Source of the DNA: Betaproteobacteria bacterium
GTDB lineage: Bacteria; Pseudomonadota; Gammaproteobacteria; Burkholderiales; SG8-41
DNA length: 8,462 nucleotides
Assembly (NCBI GenBank): GCA_020028375.1
Contig: JAHZNX010000191.1
Span: 1-8,462, forward strand
Reading direction: 5' to 3'
Each line of letters begins with the position of its first letter. Within the stretch, counting starts at the first letter, position 1. The notes under the pieces were generated by a model, which saw only the letters and a list, made by a program, of their open reading frames with translations, made no database searches and had not been told where the DNA came from. The position numbers and the translations under genes were made by a program. Positions 1-6,105 of the stretch are shown one piece after another.

Positions 1-584
1 CTCATCGAGATCAACGTGACGAACCTCGCGGGAGTGCCGTCCATCGTCTACGGGCTCCTCGCCCTCGGCCTGTTCGTGTACGGCTTCGGGTTCGGGCAGA
101 GCATACTGACCGCCGGGCTCACGCTGGGCCTGCTGATCCTGCCCGTCGTGATCGTCGCCACCCGGGAAGCTATCCGGTCCATCCCGGCCGTGATCCGGGA
201 AGGCTCCTACGCGCTCGGCGCGACCAAGTGGCAGACCACGTCGCACCACATCCTGCCGTACTCGCTGCCCGGCATCATGACGGGAGTCATCATCGGCATG
301 GCGCGCGCCATCGGCGAGACCGCGCCGGTGATCACCATCGGAGCGCTCACCTTCATCGCCTTCCTGCCGGCAGCGCCGTTCACCGGAGACCCGCCGGCCG
401 GCCTGCTCGACTGGGTCATGTCGCCGTTCACGGTGATGCCGATCCAGATGTTCAACTGGACCTCGCGACCCGAGGCGGCATTCCACCAGAATGCCGCCGC
501 GGCCGGCCTGGTGCTGGTGCTGATGACGCTTTCCATGAACGCGCTGGCGATCTATATTCGTTATCGGCTGAGGAAGACGCTCAA

Positions 585-591
<7 letters not shown>
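1..591 (+). CDS. pstA: Phosphate ABC transporter permease PstA, C-terminal part (5' end outside window)
   Basis: Inner-membrane permease subunit of the PstSCAB high-affinity phosphate importer; it pairs with PstC and is driven by PstB. The frame is open from base 1, so the true start lies upstream; the GTG at 16 is an internal valine. Visible family features are the early NLAGVPSIVYG stretch, several hydrophobic membrane segments, and the EAA cytoplasmic loop that contacts the ATPase (EGSYALGATKWQ, about bases 199-234). After it come GMARAIGETAPVI and a last membrane helix ending in a basic tail (RYRLRKTLKW). The stop TAG at 589-591 overlaps the pstB start by 7 bases, implying translational coupling. 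About 196 codons are present, roughly two thirds of a usual PstA. The assignment is firm from motifs plus the pstB-phoU neighbours. Confidence 0.96.
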
Positions 592-1406
<815 letters not shown>

Positions 1407-1426
1407 CGAATCCGCGGGAACCGCCC

Positions 1427-2134
1427 ATGCCCACCACCGAGCACCTGTCCAAGCAGTTCGACGTCGATCTGGAATCCCTCCGCTCGCGCATGCTGCAGAT
1501 GGGGGGCCTGATCGAGTCGCAAATTCTCGCGGCGATCGACGGCTTGTACAGCGGCAATCTCCACGCCCTGGAGCAGGTGATCGAGAACGACCGCCGCGTC
1601 AACGGCTTCGAGGTGAGCATCGACAACGACTGCAGCCATATCATCGCGCGCCGCCAGCCCGCGGCGAGCGACCTGCGCCTGATCATGGGCGTGAGCAAGG
1701 CGGTGACGGACCTCGAGCGCGTCGGCGACGAGGCGAAGAAGATTGCGGTGGTGAGCAGGCAGATCCACGAAAGCGGGCGGCTGCAGGTTCCGCGGCTCGG
1801 GGACATCCGGCGCGCGGGCGGCATCGTGGTCAGCATGCTGCGCAAGGCGCTCGACGCCTTCGCCCGGCTCGACGCGGTGGCTGCCGCCGAGGTGATTCGC
1901 GACGACGCCGCGATCGACGAGGCGTTCCGCGGGATCATGCGCCAGCTGATCACCTTCATGATGGAGGATCCGCGCACCATCTCCACCGCCCTCGAGATCG
2001 TCTGGGTCGCACGCGCGCTCGAGCGCATGGGCGACCATTCCAAGAACATGGCGGAGCAGGTGATCTACATCGTCAAGGGCACCGACGTCCGCCACACCAC
2101 CTTCGAGGACATCGAGCGCAAGGCGTCGCAGTAA
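1427..2134 (+). CDS. phoU: Phosphate signalling regulator PhoU
   Basis: Cytoplasmic all-helical protein that links Pst transporter state to the PhoR/PhoB two-component system and restrains phosphate uptake. At 235 aa it has the normal family length. It shows the two tandem three-helix PhoU repeats, each with the family metal-binding E/D motif: ERVGDEAKK (97-105) in the first and ERMGDHSKN (199-207) in the second. The N-terminus (HLSKQFDVDLESLRSRMLQMGG) is typical of proteobacterial PhoU. The ATG at 1427 was chosen because it starts the recognisable homology 20 bases after pstB; only a weak site (CGGGAA, 1415-1420) precedes it, consistent with coupling to pstB. The long frame upstream of 1427 is a shadow of pstB. 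A small GC hairpin without a T-run follows the stop. Confidence 0.96.
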   Translation: MPTTEHLSKQFDVDLESLRSRMLQMGGLIESQILAAIDGLYSGNLHALEQVIENDRRVNGFEVSIDNDCSHIIARRQPAASDLRLIMGVSKAVTDLERVGDEAKKIAVVSRQIHESGRLQVPRLGDIRRAGGIVVSMLRKALDAFARLDAVAAAEVIRDDAAIDEAFRGIMRQLITFMMEDPRTISTALEIVWVARALERMGDHSKNMAEQVIYIVKGTDVRHTTFEDIERKASQ

Positions 2135-2501
2135 GCGGCGACTGGCGGTCCGGCGCTTTCACTGCGGGGCGACCCCGGGCTGCTCGCGATCTCCGATCCC
2201 GGTGCCGATGGACACCGCCAGACATGAAGTTACGCGGATAAGTCCTTGACTTCATTCCGCAGCGGGACGGAGCCGCGCGCCGGCAGTCGCACACAGATCC
2301 GCGCCGGGACCGCGTCAGGCGGAGGCGGGGACGCTCAACGAGCGAGGCGAAGCGAGTGTCCGCCAACGGCGACAGTCGCAAAAAACCCCTTGCAAGGTTG
2401 CGCGGACATAGGCATTCTCTACCCGCTGAATTCGAGGATAGAGGGCGTTAACCACCCACTCACTCGCGCTGATTCAGCGCACCCAACGGGAGATCCACAC
2501 T
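2135..2501. other. Intergenic region between phoU and the SWIB gene
   Basis: These 367 bases contain no convincing gene; the reading frames crossing them have biased, low-complexity translations. A perfect 5-bp GC hairpin (CGGGG-CGA-CCCCG, 2165-2177) sits shortly after phoU but has no T-run. There is a short inverted repeat AAGTC-CTT-GACTT (2240-2252), nested within wider arms TGAAGT (2225-2230) and ACTTCA (2249-2254). The right end carries the candidate promoter and ribosome site of the SWIB gene. No function can be assigned to the middle part. Confidence 0.6.
2390..2418 (+). promoter_or_regulatory. Candidate sigma-70 promoter for the SWIB gene
   Basis: TTGCAA (2390-2395) and CATTCT (2413-2418) are separated by exactly 17 bases, following an A-run (2380-2385). 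The -35 hexamer is good; the -10 matches the consensus at only three positions. The spacing to the ATG at 2502 leaves an 80-90 base leader. This is the only plausible promoter pair seen in the gap; it is a prediction. Confidence 0.35.
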
Positions 2502-2798
2502 ATGGCCAAGAAGAGCAGCAAGAAGTCCAAAGCGAAGAAGAGCGGTCGCAAGCCGAACGCCGCGTTCATGAAGCCGATGAGCACAAGTTCCACGCTCCAG
2601 GCTGTGATCGGCAGCGGCTCCATGCCGCGCACCGAGGTTACCAAGAAGCTGTGGGCGTACATCAAGCGCAACGGCCTGCAGGACAAGATGAACCGGCGCA
2701 TGATCAACGCCGACGACAAGCTGCGTGCGGTGTTCGGCGGCAGGTCGCAGGTGTCGATGTTCGACATGACCAAGCTGGTCAGCAAGCACCTGAGCTAG
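2502..2798 (+). CDS. Small SWIB/MDM2-domain protein
   Basis: A 98-aa basic protein. Residues 1-17 form a Lys/Ser-rich tail of the kind that binds nucleic acid in small histone-like proteins. Residues about 20-96 form a SWIB domain with the expected blocks: AAFMKPMSTSSTLQAVIGS, MPRTEVTKKLWAYIKRNGLQ, NRRMINADDKLRAVFG and VSMFDMTKLVSKHLS. SWIB domains are protein-interaction folds known from eukaryotic chromatin remodellers and MDM2. Stand-alone bacterial versions also exist in chlamydiae and proteobacteria and are suspected to act on nucleoid structure, but their role is not settled. GGGAG at 2488-2492, nine bases before the ATG, supports the start. The gene is monocistronic, with its own candidate promoter and a terminator just after the stop. 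Confidence 0.93.
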   Translation: MAKKSSKKSKAKKSGRKPNAAFMKPMSTSSTLQAVIGSGSMPRTEVTKKLWAYIKRNGLQDKMNRRMINADDKLRAVFGGRSQVSMFDMTKLVSKHLS

Positions 2799-2817
2799 AA
2801 CCCGCTTCACGTCGCAA

Positions 2818-2849
2818 AAAGGGGCCGTGGAGATGCGGCCCTTATTATT
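2818..2849 (+). terminator. Rho-independent terminator of the SWIB gene
   Basis: The stem pairs AAGGGGCCG-side bases (2819-2827) with CGGCCC followed by TT (2836-2843): six G-C pairs, one G-T and one A-T around the eight-base loop TGGAGATG. It is followed by the T-rich ATTATT. It lies 20 bases after the SWIB stop codon. The A-run at 2816-2820 could let it work weakly in the other direction for the convergent diguanylate cyclase gene. Confidence 0.8.
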
Positions 2850-2862
2850 CGCCGCGCCGAAA

Positions 2863-2893
2863 GCGCCGATAAAGCGGCTGCTCAAATCGGCGC
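2863..2893. repeat. Perfect 8-bp inverted repeat in the convergent intergenic region
   Basis: GCGCCGAT (2863-2870) and ATCGGCGC (2886-2893) are exact reverse complements flanking a 15-base loop. The element sits between the convergent SWIB and diguanylate cyclase genes. It may add to transcription termination read from the minus side, where the right-hand arm is followed by TTT, but no strong T-run is present. Confidence 0.4.
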
Positions 2894-2948
2894 GCCTGCA
2901 AAAATCAGCGACTGTAGCCGCCCGCTTCGCGCCGCTTCATGAGGTACG

Positions 2949-2984
2949 GGCCGTGAAACAGATACGGCCGCGTGCGGCGGCCGT
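2949..2984 (-). terminator. Possible terminator or switching hairpin after the diguanylate cyclase gene
   Basis: ACGGCCG (2964-2970) and CGGCCGT (2978-2984) form a perfect 7-bp stem with a 7-base loop, abutting the stop codon of the minus-strand gene ending at 2985. A third arm GGCCGT (2949-2954) can pair instead with ACGGCC (2964-2969), so two mutually exclusive hairpins are possible. The minus-strand tail TCTGTTTC is only moderately T-rich, so termination is plausible but not certain. Confidence 0.4.
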
Positions 2985-4214
2985 CTATCGGCTCAACCGG
3001 TTGCGGCCTTTCTCCTTGGCGCGGTAGAGCGCGCGGTCAGCAGCTTCGATCACCGCTTGCGGCGTGCCGGAGCGCCCGTTCGTTTCCGCCACGCCGATGC
3101 TCACCGTCACCGACACCCCCCGTTTTCCCCGCCATCCGCCTTTCTGGCGCTTGGTGCGCCTGGTTTGTGCCGGGCGGTCGCTGGCGCGCAGCGCCATGCG
3201 ATACGATTCGATGTCCTCGCGCACCGCTTCCAGGTGCGGGATCGCATCCTCCGCGTCCTTTCCGGGGAAAAGCACGGTGAACTCCTCGCCGCCGTAGCGG
3301 AACGCCTTGCCGCCGCCCCCCACGCGGGCGATGTGCGCAGCCACCATCTTCAGGACCTGGTCGCCGAGGTCGTGCCCGTAGGAATCGTTGAATTTCTTGA
3401 AGTGGTCCACGTCGAGCATCGCGATGGTGTAGCGGTTGCCGAGCGCCGCGAGCTGCTCGTTCAGCGCGCGCCGGCTCGGGATGCCGGTCAATTCGTCGCG
3501 GAATGCCATGCGAAACGTATCCTGCAGCACCGCAATCGCCACCATCAGCTCCGCGGCGGCGATGAAGCTCGCAAACGTGATGTATGCATTGGGAACATGC
3601 AAGGCAATGGCGAACGCTGCAATCGCGCCCGCGAAACTCGCATTCAGGTGGGAACGGCGGACAAACGCTGCGACGGCGGCGACGGCGAAGCTCAGCACGA
3701 TGGCGACAATCGCGGACTGCGGCAGGCGCCCGGCGCTGACCGGGATCGGGTCGAGGAGCTTCTGGTACGCCAAGTCGACCAGATCAGCGCGGCCCGCAAC
3801 AATGACCCAGGCCGTGAACGCGATCTGCGCGAGAAATACGCCGAACCGCAACGCGCCGTGGCGGTTGAGCAGGCCGCGCTCGGGCAGCACCGACAGCAGC
3901 GCCAGATCGAGCGGCAGGAAGACCGTGAGCGCAGCGTAGACCGCGCGCGCATGAAGGCCATCGAGTCCCTCCTGCAACCACCATTGACGCGATGCGTAGG
4001 CCGTGGCGAGGATGACGAGAGCTAACACCGCGCGGGCACGGCCGTAGCCGACCGCGAGCGCCATGCCCAGGGCGAACAGGATGTGGGGACTGTAGATCGT
4101 GAACCCGGCGAGCGAGCGCGGCAGCGCCGCGCCGTAGATGATGAGCGCAAAGCCCCCCGCGAGGATCGCGACCGGGACCAGGGGCAGTGAAAGCGCCCTC
4201 AGAAACGCGCGCAT
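2985..4214 (-). CDS. Membrane-anchored diguanylate cyclase (GGEEF domain)
   Basis: Predicted to make the second messenger c-di-GMP from two GTP at the inner membrane. The protein is 409 aa from the ATG at 4212-4214. A TTG at 4253 would add 13 residues but has no ribosome site; the ATG lacks a strong one too. Residues 1 to about 230 are largely hydrophobic, with several predicted membrane helices and no recognised sensor domain. The cyclase domain runs from about residue 238 (DELTGIPSRR) to the end. It has the metal/substrate stretch MLDVDHFKKFNDSYGHDLGD (266-285), the active-site GGEEF (308-312) and the closing VSIGVAE and ALYRAKEKGRN. The allosteric I-site RxxD expected nine residues before GGEEF is replaced by four glycines, so product inhibition through that site is probably absent. 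An unusual basic insert of about 20 residues (ASDRPAQTRRTKRQKGGWRG) precedes VSVTVSIGVAE. It is transcribed toward the SWIB gene and follows pdxH by about 100 bases. Confidence 0.92.
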   Translation of the reverse strand: MRAFLRALSLPLVPVAILAGGFALIIYGAALPRSLAGFTIYSPHILFALGMALAVGYGRARAVLALVILATAYASRQWWLQEGLDGLHARAVYAALTVFLPLDLALLSVLPERGLLNRHGALRFGVFLAQIAFTAWVIVAGRADLVDLAYQKLLDPIPVSAGRLPQSAIVAIVLSFAVAAVAAFVRRSHLNASFAGAIAAFAIALHVPNAYITFASFIAAAELMVAIAVLQDTFRMAFRDELTGIPSRRALNEQLAALGNRYTIAMLDVDHFKKFNDSYGHDLGDQVLKMVAAHIARVGGGGKAFRYGGEEFTVLFPGKDAEDAIPHLEAVREDIESYRMALRASDRPAQTRRTKRQKGGWRGKRGVSVTVSIGVAETNGRSGTPQAVIEAADRALYRAKEKGRNRLSR

Positions 4215-4283
4215 GACAATGGTAAGCGGTATTCCGTTAGCAGCGAGCGGCAAGCGGAGAGAAGCCGTTGTTCAGTCGTTACC

Positions 4284-4311
4284 GCTCACTGCTCACCATT
4301 CACTGGTCACT
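4284..4311. repeat. Short tandem repeat, four 7-base units of GCTCACT type
   Basis: The units are GCTCACT, GCTCACC, ATTCACT and GGTCACT, in direct tandem just after the pdxH stop and upstream of the diguanylate cyclase start. On the minus strand this reads as AGTGAGC-type repeats. Similar GTGAGC/GTGAAT minirepeats occur in gaps of many environmental proteobacterial genomes (from memory). No function is known to me. Confidence 0.6.
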
Positions 4312-4315
4312 GCCG

Positions 4316-4906
4316 TCAGGGCGCCAGTCGCTCGATCCGCCAGCGCCTGCTGCGCGCGCGGCGGTAGAGGATGCGGTCGTGCAGGCGATCCTCGCCGCTC
4401 TCCCAGAATTCGAAAGCATCCGCCACCAGCCGGTAGCCGCCCCAATGCGGCGGGCGCGGCACGGTGCCGGGATATTTCCGCGCAAAGGCCGCGAAGCGGC
4501 GCTCGAGCGTGCCGCGGCCCGCCACCGCAACGCTTTGCGGCGAGGCCCACGCCGCAAGCTGGCTGCCGCGCGGGCGTGTCGCGAAATAGGCGTCCGACTC
4601 GCGCGCCATCACCCGTTCCACGCGCCCGTCGATCCGAACTTGGCGCTGGAGTGCGCCCCAGTAGAACAGCAGCGTCGCGCGCGGATTGCGCGCGAGATCT
4701 CGCCCTTTGCGGCTGCGGTAATTGGTGTAGAACACGAAGCCGTGCGCGTCGAACCCTTTCAGCAGCACCATGCGCAGCGACGGGTGGCCCGCGCGGGATG
4801 CCGTGGCGAGCGCGACCGCGTCCGGCAGCGGCTTCACCTCCGCCTGCGCGCGCTCGTACCACCGGGCGAACTGCGCGACGGGGTCGCTTTCGACGCGGAG
4901 CCACAA
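4316..4906 (-). CDS. pdxH: Pyridoxamine/pyridoxine 5'-phosphate oxidase PdxH, short N-terminus
   Basis: FMN-dependent cytoplasmic enzyme that oxidises PNP or PMP to pyridoxal 5'-phosphate, the last step of vitamin B6 synthesis and salvage. Visible family blocks: RMVLLKGFD (45-53) and YTNYRSRKG (60-68) for FMN binding, LLFYWGALQRQVRIDG (79-94), DAYFATRPRGSQLAAWAS (105-122), RPPHWGGYRL (151-160) and RLHDR (174-178). The Arg and His of RLHDR correspond to the substrate-binding pair of E. coli PdxH. The end IERLAP is the usual family end. The 196 residues compare with 218 in E. coli: about 20 N-terminal residues (the Arg/Tyr lid region) are missing. In this frame a TGA at 4916-4918 blocks extension. 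The only credible start is TTG at 4904-4906, with CTG at 4907-4909 next to it and no Shine-Dalgarno site before it. The core is intact, so it is probably functional, but the start is uncertain. Confidence 0.92.
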   Translation of the reverse strand: MWLRVESDPVAQFARWYERAQAEVKPLPDAVALATASRAGHPSLRMVLLKGFDAHGFVFYTNYRSRKGRDLARNPRATLLFYWGALQRQVRIDGRVERVMARESDAYFATRPRGSQLAAWASPQSVAVAGRGTLERRFAAFARKYPGTVPRPPHWGGYRLVADAFEFWESGEDRLHDRILYRRARSRRWRIERLAP

Positions 4907-4907
4907 C

Positions 4908-4913
4908 AGGAGG
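4908..4913 (+). promoter_or_regulatory. Strong ribosome binding site of the AhpD-like gene
   Basis: AGGAGG stands four bases before the ATG at 4918 and fixes the start of the + strand gene. It occupies the space where the divergent pdxH would need its own leader, and as read on the minus strand it is pyrimidine-rich and useless to pdxH. Confidence 0.85.
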
Positions 4914-4917
4914 AATC

Positions 4918-5505
4918 ATGCCACGTCTTGCGCCGCTTCCGCTCTCTCCGGAATTGAACGATCTCGCGCAGCTCTTCGGCAAGACGCTCGGCTTCGTGCC
5001 GAACAGCGTGCTCATCATGCAGCGCAGGCCGAAGCTGGTGCGGGCATTCACGGCGTTGACCGCCGCGGTATGGGATCCGCAAGGCGAGGTGGACCGCGGC
5101 TTCAAGCGCCTGGTCGCCCACGTCGCGAGCCGCACCCACGGCTGCCATTACTGAATGGCGCACACCGCCGGGGGGTCGCTCCGGTTCGGCATCGACGACA
5201 AGAAGCTCGCCGCCGTCTGGGACTACCGCACGAGCCCGCTCTACTCGGAGCCCGAGCGCGTTACGCTCGACTTCACGATCGAGGCCGCCGCGCAGCCCAA
5301 CGCCGTCACCGACGAGTCGTTTGCGAAGCTGATGCGGCACTGGAGCGAAGGGCAAATCGTCGAAATCGTCGGTGTCATCGCACTGTTCGGTTTTCTCAAC
5401 CGCTGGAACGACACGATGGCGACGCCGCTGGAGGAGGAGCCGATCGAGGTCGGCGAGAAATACCTTGCGGCGCACGGCTGGCGCGTCGGAAAACATAAAA
5501 CCTGA
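4918..5505 (+). CDS. Putative selenoprotein: AhpD-like / carboxymuconolactone decarboxylase family, in-frame TGA at codon 79
   Basis: Predicted thiol/selenol oxidoreductase of the AhpD-like (CMD) family, 195 aa if the TGA at 5152-5154 is decoded. Residues 1-78 and 80-195 are in the same frame and together make one complete family member. There is an N-terminal LFGKTLGFVPNSVLIMQRRP block and helix DRGFKRLVAHVASRTHGCHY. Then comes the redox centre Cys76-His-Tyr-[TGA79]-Met-Ala-His82-Thr-Ala, followed by ERVTLDFTIEAAAQPNAVTD and EGQIVEIVGVIALFGFLNRW. Family members have Cys where the TGA stands (CxxCxxHTA). AhpD of M. tuberculosis uses Cys130/Cys133 and a nearby His for peroxide and thiol chemistry. 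A Sec there gives CxxU, a common selenoprotein arrangement. A SECIS-like hairpin follows the TGA. The start is set by AGGAGG at 4908-4913. A simple nonsense mutation or sequencing error (TGC or TGT to TGA) is the main alternative. Standard gene finders would report 4918-5154 and 5155-5505 as two genes; no ribosome site precedes the ATG at 5155. The physiological substrate is unknown. Confidence 0.8.
5152..5154 (+). other. In-frame TGA, candidate selenocysteine codon (Sec79)
   Basis: This is the only in-frame stop between the ATG at 4918 and the TGA at 5503-5505. It follows TAC (Tyr78) and takes the exact place of the resolving or attacking cysteine of the family CxxC motif. Both TGC and TGT differ from TGA by one base, so a mutation cannot be excluded from this sequence alone. 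Confidence 0.72.
5155..5190 (+). promoter_or_regulatory. Candidate bacterial SECIS element
   Basis: Immediately 3' of the TGA, bases 5168-5173 (CCGGGG) pair with 5179-5184 (CTCCGG): six contiguous pairs including one G-U, plus a G-U closing pair 5167/5185. The 5-base apical loop is GGTCG (5174-5178). In E. coli fdhF the SelB-binding hairpin has a GGUC apical loop with the key G and U at positions 23 and 24, counting the U of UGA as 1. Here they are at 24 and 25. The stem starts 12 bases after the TGA. Position, loop sequence and stem length all fit the bacterial SECIS model. The region is GC-rich, so some hairpin is expected by chance; the GGUC loop in register is what makes it convincing. 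Confidence 0.65.
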
Positions 5506-5512
5506 AATTAGC

Positions 5513-5536
5513 CGCCAAGACGCCAAGGCCGCCAAG
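5513..5536. repeat. Three direct copies of CGCCAAG
   Basis: CGCCAAG occurs at 5513-5519, 5521-5527 and 5530-5536, spaced 8 and 9 bases apart, just after the stop of the AhpD-like gene. CGCCAAG-type minirepeats turn up between genes in many environmental bacterial genomes (from memory). Role unknown. Confidence 0.65.
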
Positions 5537-5560
5537 AAAATCCAATCAAAAAGCTAAACC

Positions 5561-5587
5561 ACGAAGGACACAAAGGACACGAAGGAA
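5561..5587. repeat. Three tandem 9-base units ACGAAGGAC
   Basis: The units are ACGAAGGAC (5561-5569), ACAAAGGAC (5570-5578) and ACGAAGGAA (5579-5587). Like the neighbouring CGCCAAG cluster it resembles a widespread intergenic minirepeat. The two clusters sit side by side between the AhpD-like gene and the DUF2892 gene. Confidence 0.7.
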
Positions 5588-5602
5588 GAACCGGATTTGA
5601 CG

Positions 5603-5632
5603 TTGGTGTGCCTGTCGTCACGGGCGTATACT
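5603..5632 (+). promoter_or_regulatory. Candidate promoter of the DUF2892 gene
   Basis: A good -10 hexamer TATACT (5627-5632) is preceded at 18 bases by TTGGTG (5603-5608). A better -35 hexamer TTGACG (5597-5602) lies six bases further up, but its 24-base spacing is too long. The distance to the ATG at 5682 is about 50 bases. Confidence 0.5.
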
Positions 5633-5681
5633 GACAGCGCGCGGGTGTGCGCAGCGCGCTACGAAGAAGGAGGGTCGTCGT

Positions 5682-5885
5682 ATGACAATCGAGAGATCAG
5701 TTCTACTCATCGTGGGCATCATCGTGCTCGGCAGCGTTCTGCTCGCCGTCTACCACAACATCAACTGGCTCTGGCTCACGGGAATCATGGGGGCGCATCT
5801 CATCCAGGCGTCCGTTACCGGCTTTTGCCCTGTCGTGATGACGTTGAAGAAACTCGGGCTGCCGGAGAAAGCAGGCTTTGCGTAA
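5682..5885 (+). CDS. Small DUF2892 inner-membrane protein
   Basis: A 67-aa membrane protein resembling the DUF2892 family, which also forms the membrane part of the E. coli rhodanese YgaP. It shows two hydrophobic stretches: residues about 7-23 (VLLIVGIIVLGSVLLAV) and about 28-46 (NWLWLTGIMGAHLIQASVT). The family signature TGFCPVVMTLKKLGL follows. The single Cys in GFCP is conserved in the family. AGGAGGG at 5668-5674, with good spacing, supports the ATG at 5682. A candidate promoter lies upstream and a terminator follows the stop, so it looks monocistronic. Family function is unknown; some members are linked to sulfur metabolism by gene fusion, which is not evidence for this one. Confidence 0.88.
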   Translation: MTIERSVLLIVGIIVLGSVLLAVYHNINWLWLTGIMGAHLIQASVTGFCPVVMTLKKLGLPEKAGFA

Positions 5886-5896
5886 GGTGTAATTAA

Positions 5897-5930
5897 TCGG
5901 GGACAGACTGAGCTGCCCCCGGTTTCGTTT
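5897..5930 (+). terminator. Probable intrinsic terminator after the DUF2892 gene
   Basis: CGGGG (5898-5902) pairs with CCCCG (5917-5921), and CAG (5904-5906) with CTG (5913-5915), across one A-C mismatch, with a six-base loop ACTGAG. It is followed by GGTTTCGTTT. It starts 12 bases after the stop codon. The T-tract is interrupted, so efficiency is uncertain. Confidence 0.55.
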
Positions 5931-6105
5931 CAACGCCCTCCGCTCCCCTGGCGCACGCCGTATTTCGTGCGGTAGTGCTTGGACAGGACCTTGCGTGTCT
6001 GCGCGTAGAGCCGCGAGTTGAGCGCGGCCGGTTGTTTCGACTGCGCTGCCTCGGGACATTGCTGCCGGCCGGGTTTGTTTGGCGCGGGCTTGCGCACAGC
6101 CGCGA
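5931..6105. other. Gap with no firm gene, 3' of the methyltransferase gene
   Basis: On the minus strand a 55-codon frame from a GTG at 6095-6097 to a TGA at 5930-5932 gives a basic peptide ending RKVLSKHYRTKYGVRQGSGG. It has no ribosome site and matches no family I recognise, so I do not call it a gene. Nothing else stands out. Confidence 0.4.

Noticed and set aside
228..584. N-terminal extension of pstB by 119 codons
   Set aside because: It overlaps pstA out of frame and translates to His/Arg-rich shadow sequence. The ATG at 585 with its ribosome site is the real start.
2246..2267. TTGACT as a -35 element of a promoter after phoU
   Set aside because: No A/T-rich -10 lies at 16-18 bases; the following sequence is GC-rich.
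3057..4025. Long plus-strand frame (322 codons) opposite the diguanylate cyclase
   Set aside because: Its translation is Arg/His/Asp/Glu-rich low-complexity sequence typical of an antisense shadow, while the minus strand has clear GGEEF motifs.
4293..5135. Minus-strand frame crossing the pdxH/AhpD junction as an upstream part of pdxH
   Set aside because: It runs in a different frame from pdxH. Its translation around the junction (MIPPVVAPRRKRPRR) does not resemble a PdxH N-terminus, so a frameshift does not restore the missing part.
5155..5505. A separate gene starting at the ATG directly after the TGA
   Set aside because: It has no ribosome site and begins in the middle of the family's redox motif. 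Its protein only makes sense joined to the upstream frame. Reinitiation is possible but would give a protein without the Cys/Sec pair.
5930..6097. Small minus-strand gene (55 codons, basic peptide) after the methyltransferase
   Set aside because: It needs a GTG start with no ribosome site, and the peptide matches no family I know. Kept only as a remark on the gap.
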